From NCBI GenBank assembly GCA_910584955.1, contig CAJUDC010000095.1, positions 1 to 10,045 on the forward strand: a stretch of DNA of 10,045 bases, read 5' to 3'. Shown in pieces: positions 6,759 through 10,045 of the stretch. The notes beneath the pieces are model-generated. The model saw only the letters and a program-made list of their open reading frames with translations, was not told where the DNA came from and did no database searches. The position numbers were made by a program, and so were the translations under genes. Origin of the DNA: an uncultured Paraprevotella sp. (GTDB lineage: Bacteria; Bacteroidota; Bacteroidia; Bacteroidales; Bacteroidaceae). Within the stretch, counting starts at the first letter, position 1. Every line of letters begins with the position of its first letter.

Positions 6759-9533
6759 TTAACGTTTGATCCACACTTTCCGATGCAGGCTCCCGCTCCG
6801 ATAGTCCACTTTCAGGGTATAAATACCTGTCGGCAGGTGGTTTACAGGTAATTGTGTTTGGGTGCCGGATGTTTCTTGTTGAACCAGTTGTCCGTTAATA
6901 TCGTATAAGGAGTATACAATATGATTCGTTTGAGGATCAGCCGGTAGGCTTATGTAAAGTCTGTCGGAAGCCGGTTGCGGCCATATACGCAGGGCCTGGC
7001 GGTCCGGTATGGAGGAGATGCCGTCAGGCAGTCCGTGAGCTAAACCGGCTATTTCATTTTCCGTCAACGTATAATTATAAATCCGAAGATCGTCGATGTC
7101 GGCGTTCAGTAGCGGATCGTTGAATTGGCTGCGGCCGATGTAGTTCAGTACAGGCTTGAAGTCATTCGGCCCGATATTAATCCCGTCGGATTCGGCGGCG
7201 AGATCACCGTTTATATAGATAGCCGCGTGCCCTTTTCCCAATGTGACGGCTATATGTACCCATTTGTTTAAAGTGGGAGCCGGGGCGGCGAGGCGTTGCT
7301 CTGCTCCACCGTTTTTCAAAGCTAAGCGCATGCGGTTGTCATCTGCACGCAAGGTGAGGAATACATATTGCTCTTCACCGTTTCCGAAATCGAACAGGCG
7401 TTGCCAGTTTTCACCGCCTTTCCAGCGAATCCAGCCGGCAACAGTGATGGCATCCGCGTGGGGTAGGGTGGCCGGTAACTGTATGAACGATGTTGCGCCG
7501 TCCAACGAAAGTGCTTTGGAGCCTCCTTGACCTTCGGTAAAGAGGCTCGTACCATAAAGAGAACCATGATTCTGATGAACGGTGTTGTCCAGGATATTCT
7601 CTTCAAACGACCAGTTTGCCAATAAATCCGGTTCACCGCTGGGCGTAGCTACTGCTTCGTTGGATTTTTCTGAGCGATTCAGGGATTTATCGGTGGCTTG
7701 GACACAATAATAATAGGTGGAGCCGGCCTGAACGCTATGGTCTGTAAATGCCGTGCCCCGGACAGCCCGGGCAATGGTATGATAAGGTCCTCCCGGCGAT
7801 TGGGAGCGTAAGACCGTATATCCTTCCAGATCGGTGTCGGCAACAGCCGACCAATTTAGATGTACGGAAGCCGTTCCGCTCTCGGCTGTCAGTTGGGCGG
7901 GTACAGCCGGTGCTTTAAATTCCACGTTATTTTCATACGGGATCAGTCGCCATTGTTGTTGCGGACTGCCGTCTTTTGCGCTTTGTATGATAGCCGCTCC
8001 GTTATAAGAGGCTCCGTTCTTTACTTCCAGACAAAGAGCGCTGTGGCGGCTGCGGATGTAGAACCAGCCGTCTTCGGCGTATTCGAGAAACCATTGTTGG
8101 TTGTTGCCGAGCGCTTTGTCGTAGACAATCAAGCTGGTACCTTCTTCAAGCGACCAGTTTAGCACGTCGAGCAGTTTGTTGCTGTGTACGGCTGTCAATG
8201 TAAAATAACTGAAATCGCCTCCGATACGGTTGCTTACCGGTTCTACTTTCCATTGTTGATAGAGTTTGTTGCTGTTGGTATTCTGTTTCACGGTAATACC
8301 GGCTTCTGTTGCTCCGTTTGGCACCTCCAATACTTTCCGGCTTTTGCGGTTGACAATCTTGTAACGCCCGTTGATGGCGGGAGGAATGTCGTCTCCCCAA
8401 GTAATGTTGACTACACCTTCGGCATTGGTCTGTCCGTTTTGATAACCGGTACCGCCCGGTAACTCCATGACATATTCGCGTTGGGGACCGTGCCCGTCGA
8501 AGAATACATCATGATCCAGTGATATAAAACGATATGTAGTGGTTACGGCCTGTCGTTCGGATGTTCCACCGAATGCCTGTACTTTGCCTTCCGGAGAACG
8601 GTAGACGGCGGCGGCAGTCCAGTTGGGGCGATGCTCCGCATAACCGAGTCGTGCACCGTGGCTGGCCCGTACGAATTCGCTGCGTGTCCATTCTGCAGTA
8701 CCCCACCATACACCGGTCTGTAGGCCGTATTCCAGTCCTACCAAGGCTTCCATTACATTGTGCAGCTCATCGTTGGTAGCATGATGGCCGTTGGCTCTGA
8801 CTGTTTGATAGAATGCTGCATAGTTGTCGAACGAGCCTGCTAATTGGTGGGTGTTCCCTTCGTCCAGTCGGTTTTTCAGCCGATTGTACCAAGGCAGTGC
8901 TTGATCGGTATTCAATGTGTTGCCTCCGCTGATTCGTATATTGTTGAAACGCGGATTCTTGCGGAGTTCACCGGCTATATTGTAGAAGTCGGCGACATTG
9001 CCTTGTCCCCAACCGTAATCCGGTTCGTTGAAGGGCGACACCGAAATCACTGTGCGTCCTCTTTCCTGTACGCGGCGTGTGGTAATATCGATCAATTGCG
9101 CCCAACGTTCGGCGTTATTGCCATACCAGTTGTCTATGGTGCGCTCGGAGTCGTTGTTTAGCATTACTTGTGTATCTTCCCCCGTCAGGTCGATTAAGTC
9201 CAGTCGTGTGTTCAGGTCCTGAATCTGTTCCGGTTGCAGTTCATTGTCTTTCAGAGGAAAAGTGGCTTGGAAGGAAGCACGGGCTATGTCTATGTTTTCG
9301 GTGCCCATGAAAGCTATTCCGCGTTTGATGTTTTGGTCATAGCTCCATGCAGTGTCCAGTCCCCACCGTATGGGGCGTGAGACACCTTCGTCAGACAAGC
9401 GAAACGGAACGATACGATCGGTTTTCGGGAAAGCTTGTGTGAGATTGCTGTTAATCGGAGTTTGTCCTTGTACGTGGCTATGGAGAGATAAGGCCACCAA
9501 CCCCAAGATTCTTTTCAGATGTCTGTGTTTCAT
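6759..9533 (-). CDS. Exported multimodular glycosidase-like protein: GH30-like catalytic module, ricin lectin, Fn3, LamG, T9SS-type sorting domain
   Basis: A 924-residue exported protein, probably an extracellular glycan-degrading enzyme. Residues 1-23 are a signal peptide (MKHRHLKR, then a hydrophobic core, cleavage near VQG|QT). Residues about 45-300 resemble a clan GH-A barrel closest to GH30. The beta-4 motif ISVSPFNEPDYGWGQG holds candidate acid/base E170. VMEALVG holds candidate nucleophile E262, 92 residues later, and TGVWWGTAEW follows as a plausible beta-8. A beta-rich part (about 300-385) follows. Residues 389-533 form a ricin-type trefoil with three repeats ending QQWKVEP, QQWFLEY and QQQWRLIP. 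Residues ~543-630 are an Fn3 domain and ~637-830 a LamG/concanavalin-like domain (WSFEEN, then DDLRIYNYTL). Residues ~847-924 match the T9SS type A sorting domain (IWPQPASDRLYI, YSLYDINGQLV, LPTGIYTLKV, ending in basic residues). The ATG at 9533 is chosen because it gives the signal peptide; the frame stays open to an ATG at 9680 that lacks one and spans the likely promoter. Substrate unknown; a galactan or related glycan is only an inference from the neighbouring beta-galactosidase. Confidence 0.85.
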   Translation of the reverse strand: MKHRHLKRILGLVALSLHSHVQGQTPINSNLTQAFPKTDRIVPFRLSDEGVSRPIRWGLDTAWSYDQNIKRGIAFMGTENIDIARASFQATFPLKDNELQPEQIQDLNTRLDLIDLTGEDTQVMLNNDSERTIDNWYGNNAERWAQLIDITTRRVQERGRTVISVSPFNEPDYGWGQGNVADFYNIAGELRKNPRFNNIRISGGNTLNTDQALPWYNRLKNRLDEGNTHQLAGSFDNYAAFYQTVRANGHHATNDELHNVMEALVGLEYGLQTGVWWGTAEWTRSEFVRASHGARLGYAEHRPNWTAAAVYRSPEGKVQAFGGTSERQAVTTTYRFISLDHDVFFDGHGPQREYVMELPGGTGYQNGQTNAEGVVNITWGDDIPPAINGRYKIVNRKSRKVLEVPNGATEAGITVKQNTNSNKLYQQWKVEPVSNRIGGDFSYFTLTAVHSNKLLDVLNWSLEEGTSLIVYDKALGNNQQWFLEYAEDGWFYIRSRHSALCLEVKNGASYNGAAIIQSAKDGSPQQQWRLIPYENNVEFKAPAVPAQLTAESGTASVHLNWSAVADTDLEGYTVLRSQSPGGPYHTIARAVRGTAFTDHSVQAGSTYYYCVQATDKSLNRSEKSNEAVATPSGEPDLLANWSFEENILDNTVHQNHGSLYGTSLFTEGQGGSKALSLDGATSFIQLPATLPHADAITVAGWIRWKGGENWQRLFDFGNGEEQYVFLTLRADDNRMRLALKNGGAEQRLAAPAPTLNKWVHIAVTLGKGHAAIYINGDLAAESDGINIGPNDFKPVLNYIGRSQFNDPLLNADIDDLRIYNYTLTENEIAGLAHGLPDGISSIPDRQALRIWPQPASDRLYISLPADPQTNHIVYSLYDINGQLVQQETSGTQTQLPVNHLPTGIYTLKVDYRSGSLHRKVWIKR

Positions 9534-9608
9534 GTTTTTATAATGAATAAATAAAATGCGAGCAGTTCCTAAGGAAGTTGTAAGAAAGCCGTCTATTTCG
9601 TTGAGTAA

Positions 9609-9665
9609 GTACAAAAATAGTTTAAAAAGCCGAAACGTAGAAACGAATTGATTAAATTTTTGTAC
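9609..9665. repeat. 10-bp perfect inverted repeat upstream of the minus-strand glycosidase gene
   Basis: GTACAAAAAT at 9609-9618 is repeated in inverted orientation as ATTTTTGTAC at 9656-9665, with 37 nt between the arms. The left arm overlaps the candidate -7 promoter element. The right arm gives a near-match (one mismatch, AATTTTTG at 9655-9662) to the same element on the plus strand. It could be a pair of operator half-sites, a weak pair of divergent promoters, or chance in A/T-rich DNA. The spacer is too short for a typical invertible promoter segment of the Bacteroides kind. Confidence 0.45.
9612..9619 (-). promoter_or_regulatory. Possible Bacteroidota -7 promoter element for the minus-strand glycosidase gene
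   Basis: On the minus strand the bases read TATTTTTG, a full match to the Bacteroidota -7 consensus TAnnTTTG. A start of transcription would fall near 9605, giving a leader of about 70 nt before the ATG at 9533. No good -33 TTTG is present at the usual distance; the nearest similar sequence is TTCG at 9647-9644. The element is therefore plausible but not proven. The A/T-rich leader without a clear Shine-Dalgarno sequence is usual for this phylum. Confidence 0.4.
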
Positions 9666-9680
9666 AGCGTTCTGCAACAT

Positions 9681-9745
9681 GAGAATAAGGGCAAGAGGAT
9701 GACTACGAATAACACTTCGCCTTTTTTGACTTGGATGCTATATAA
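9681..9745. other. Intergenic stretch without a convincing gene
   Basis: Together with 9534-9680 this forms the region upstream of the minus-strand glycosidase. A 24-codon plus-strand frame from an ATG at 9699 runs into the following hairpin and has no recognisable product, so it is not called. Apart from the -7 match and inverted repeat at 9609-9665, no RNA gene, riboswitch or further repeat is apparent. Confidence 0.5.
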
Positions 9746-9780
9746 AAAAGATCTACCAATCAACGATTGGTAGATCTTTT
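9746..9780. terminator. Perfect 16-bp hairpin, likely bidirectional terminator
   Basis: AAAAGATCTACCAATC at 9746-9761 pairs perfectly with 9765-9780 across a 3-nt loop (AAC). Both strands end the stem with a run of T (TTTT at 9777-9780 on the plus strand; six T on the minus strand, from A9749 to A9744). It sits immediately beyond the stop codon of a short minus-strand frame (stop at 9784-9782), so the best reading is the terminator of a minus-strand transcript coming from the right edge. It would also shield the glycosidase promoter from that transcript. Confidence 0.8.
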
Positions 9781-9781
9781 A

Positions 9782-9913
9782 TTAGTTTGCTTTCTTTTCT
9801 TGTTCAGAACTTTTGCGGAGAGACAGGTACTTGAAAATATAGTAAAAACAAACAAGATTAATGACATCGTTTATAACTAAAATATAGCTGTTATGCAATG
9901 TGTTAGCCAATAT
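9782..9913 (-). pseudogene. Possible 3' end or remnant of a small minus-strand membrane-protein gene
   Basis: A 43-codon open frame on the minus strand ends in TAA at 9784-9782, directly before the strong hairpin at 9780-9746, as the end of a real gene would. Its translation has a hydrophobic segment (NSYILVINDVINLVCFYYIF) followed by a hydrophilic tail rich in K, E, S and Q, which looks like the last transmembrane helix and tail of a small membrane protein. There is no ATG in frame. An in-frame TAA at 9916-9914 blocks it upstream, and the 15 codons before that (9961-9917) are again closed by TAA at 9964-9962. It may be a decayed gene, a gene with a TTG start at 9910, or chance. The pattern of a last helix with an N and an LV/LI run is faintly like PQ-loop/SemiSWEET-type proteins, but this is only a guess. 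Confidence 0.22.
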
Positions 9914-10045
9914 TTATGTAAAATAAATTAAATGATTATCCGCAATTGTACCACCAATAAATTATAAGCTAATTGTGAAATAATTGATTAAAATATGGTG
10001 AGTATTTACGACAATACCCTAAATGTATTTAAAAGGGTGTAACTA
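9914..10045. other. AT-rich right edge, no gene recognised
   Basis: The base composition is far more A/T-rich than the coding part of the window. Short plus-strand frames starting at 9995 (15 codons, closed by TAA at 10042) and at 10023 (cut by the window edge) have no supporting signal. No tRNA, repeat array or clear promoter motif was seen. The stretch may be the upstream or decayed part of whatever ends at 9782, or plain intergenic DNA. Confidence 0.4.

Noticed and set aside
9566..9576. Short palindrome TTCCTAAGGAA in the glycosidase leader
   Set aside because: Eleven bases with a 1-nt centre are too short to support an operator or hairpin call without conservation data.
9534..9680. Upstream in-frame ATG (9680) that would extend the minus-strand glycosidase by 49 residues
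   Set aside because: The extension would bury the signal peptide and span the -7 promoter match and inverted repeat; the ATG at 9533 fits an exported protein.
9699..9773. 24-codon plus-strand frame with AAGAGG close to its ATG
   Set aside because: The purine run touches the ATG with no usual spacing, the frame ends inside the hairpin, and the product has no recognisable feature.
9728..9838. 34-codon minus-strand frame from an ATG near 9868 with a hydrophobic start
   Set aside because: It would read through the terminator-like hairpin and stop inside it; the alternative frame ending just before the hairpin fits better.
9781..10045. CRISPR array, tRNA or insertion sequence end in the AT-rich edge
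   Set aside because: No regularly spaced repeats, no cloverleaf and no transposase or terminal inverted repeats were seen.

Overview
The window looks like chromosomal DNA from a member of the Bacteroidales (Bacteroidota); genus and species cannot be fixed from the sequence. Four things point that way. A secreted LacZ-type GH2 enzyme and a modular signal-peptide glycosidase sit side by side. One of them ends in a type IX secretion (T9SS)-like C-terminal sorting domain. Start codons are preceded by A/T-rich stretches rather than clear Shine-Dalgarno sequences. One good match to the Bacteroidota -7 promoter element (TAnnTTTG) precedes the minus-strand gene.

Layout. Positions 11-6667 hold three tightly packed plus-strand genes that read as one operon or its 3' end: a polytopic Wzx-type oligosaccharide flippase, a family 2 glycosyltransferase 4 nt downstream, and, after a 26-nt gap, a large exported beta-galactosidase. 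The beta-galactosidase carries two N-terminal beta-trefoil (ricin-like) domains ahead of a complete GH2 catalytic core. A strong hairpin with a T-run (6689-6739) ends this unit. Facing it on the minus strand (9533-6759) is a 924-residue exported multidomain protein: a GH30-like clan GH-A catalytic module, a ricin-type lectin domain, an Fn3 domain, a LamG-like domain and a T9SS-like sorting domain. Its upstream region has a -7 promoter match that overlaps one arm of a 10-bp inverted repeat. The right end (9681-10045) is AT-rich and holds a perfect 16-bp hairpin. That hairpin lies directly after the stop codon of a short minus-strand reading frame, which may be the end of a small or decayed gene.

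How the genes might work together. The flippase and glycosyltransferase belong to surface glycan assembly: sugar transfer at the inner face of the membrane, then flipping of the lipid-linked oligosaccharide. The two exported enzymes look like glycan-degrading or glycan-trimming enzymes, both carrying lectin-type modules. Whether the beta-galactosidase processes self-made glycan or is just positioned after a biosynthetic locus is open. No SusC/SusD pair or regulator is present in the window, so a complete polysaccharide utilization locus cannot be claimed.

The most interesting items are the unusual pairing of a glycan-export operon with a secreted lectin-bearing beta-galactosidase, and the poorly classifiable GH30-like catalytic module on the minus strand.
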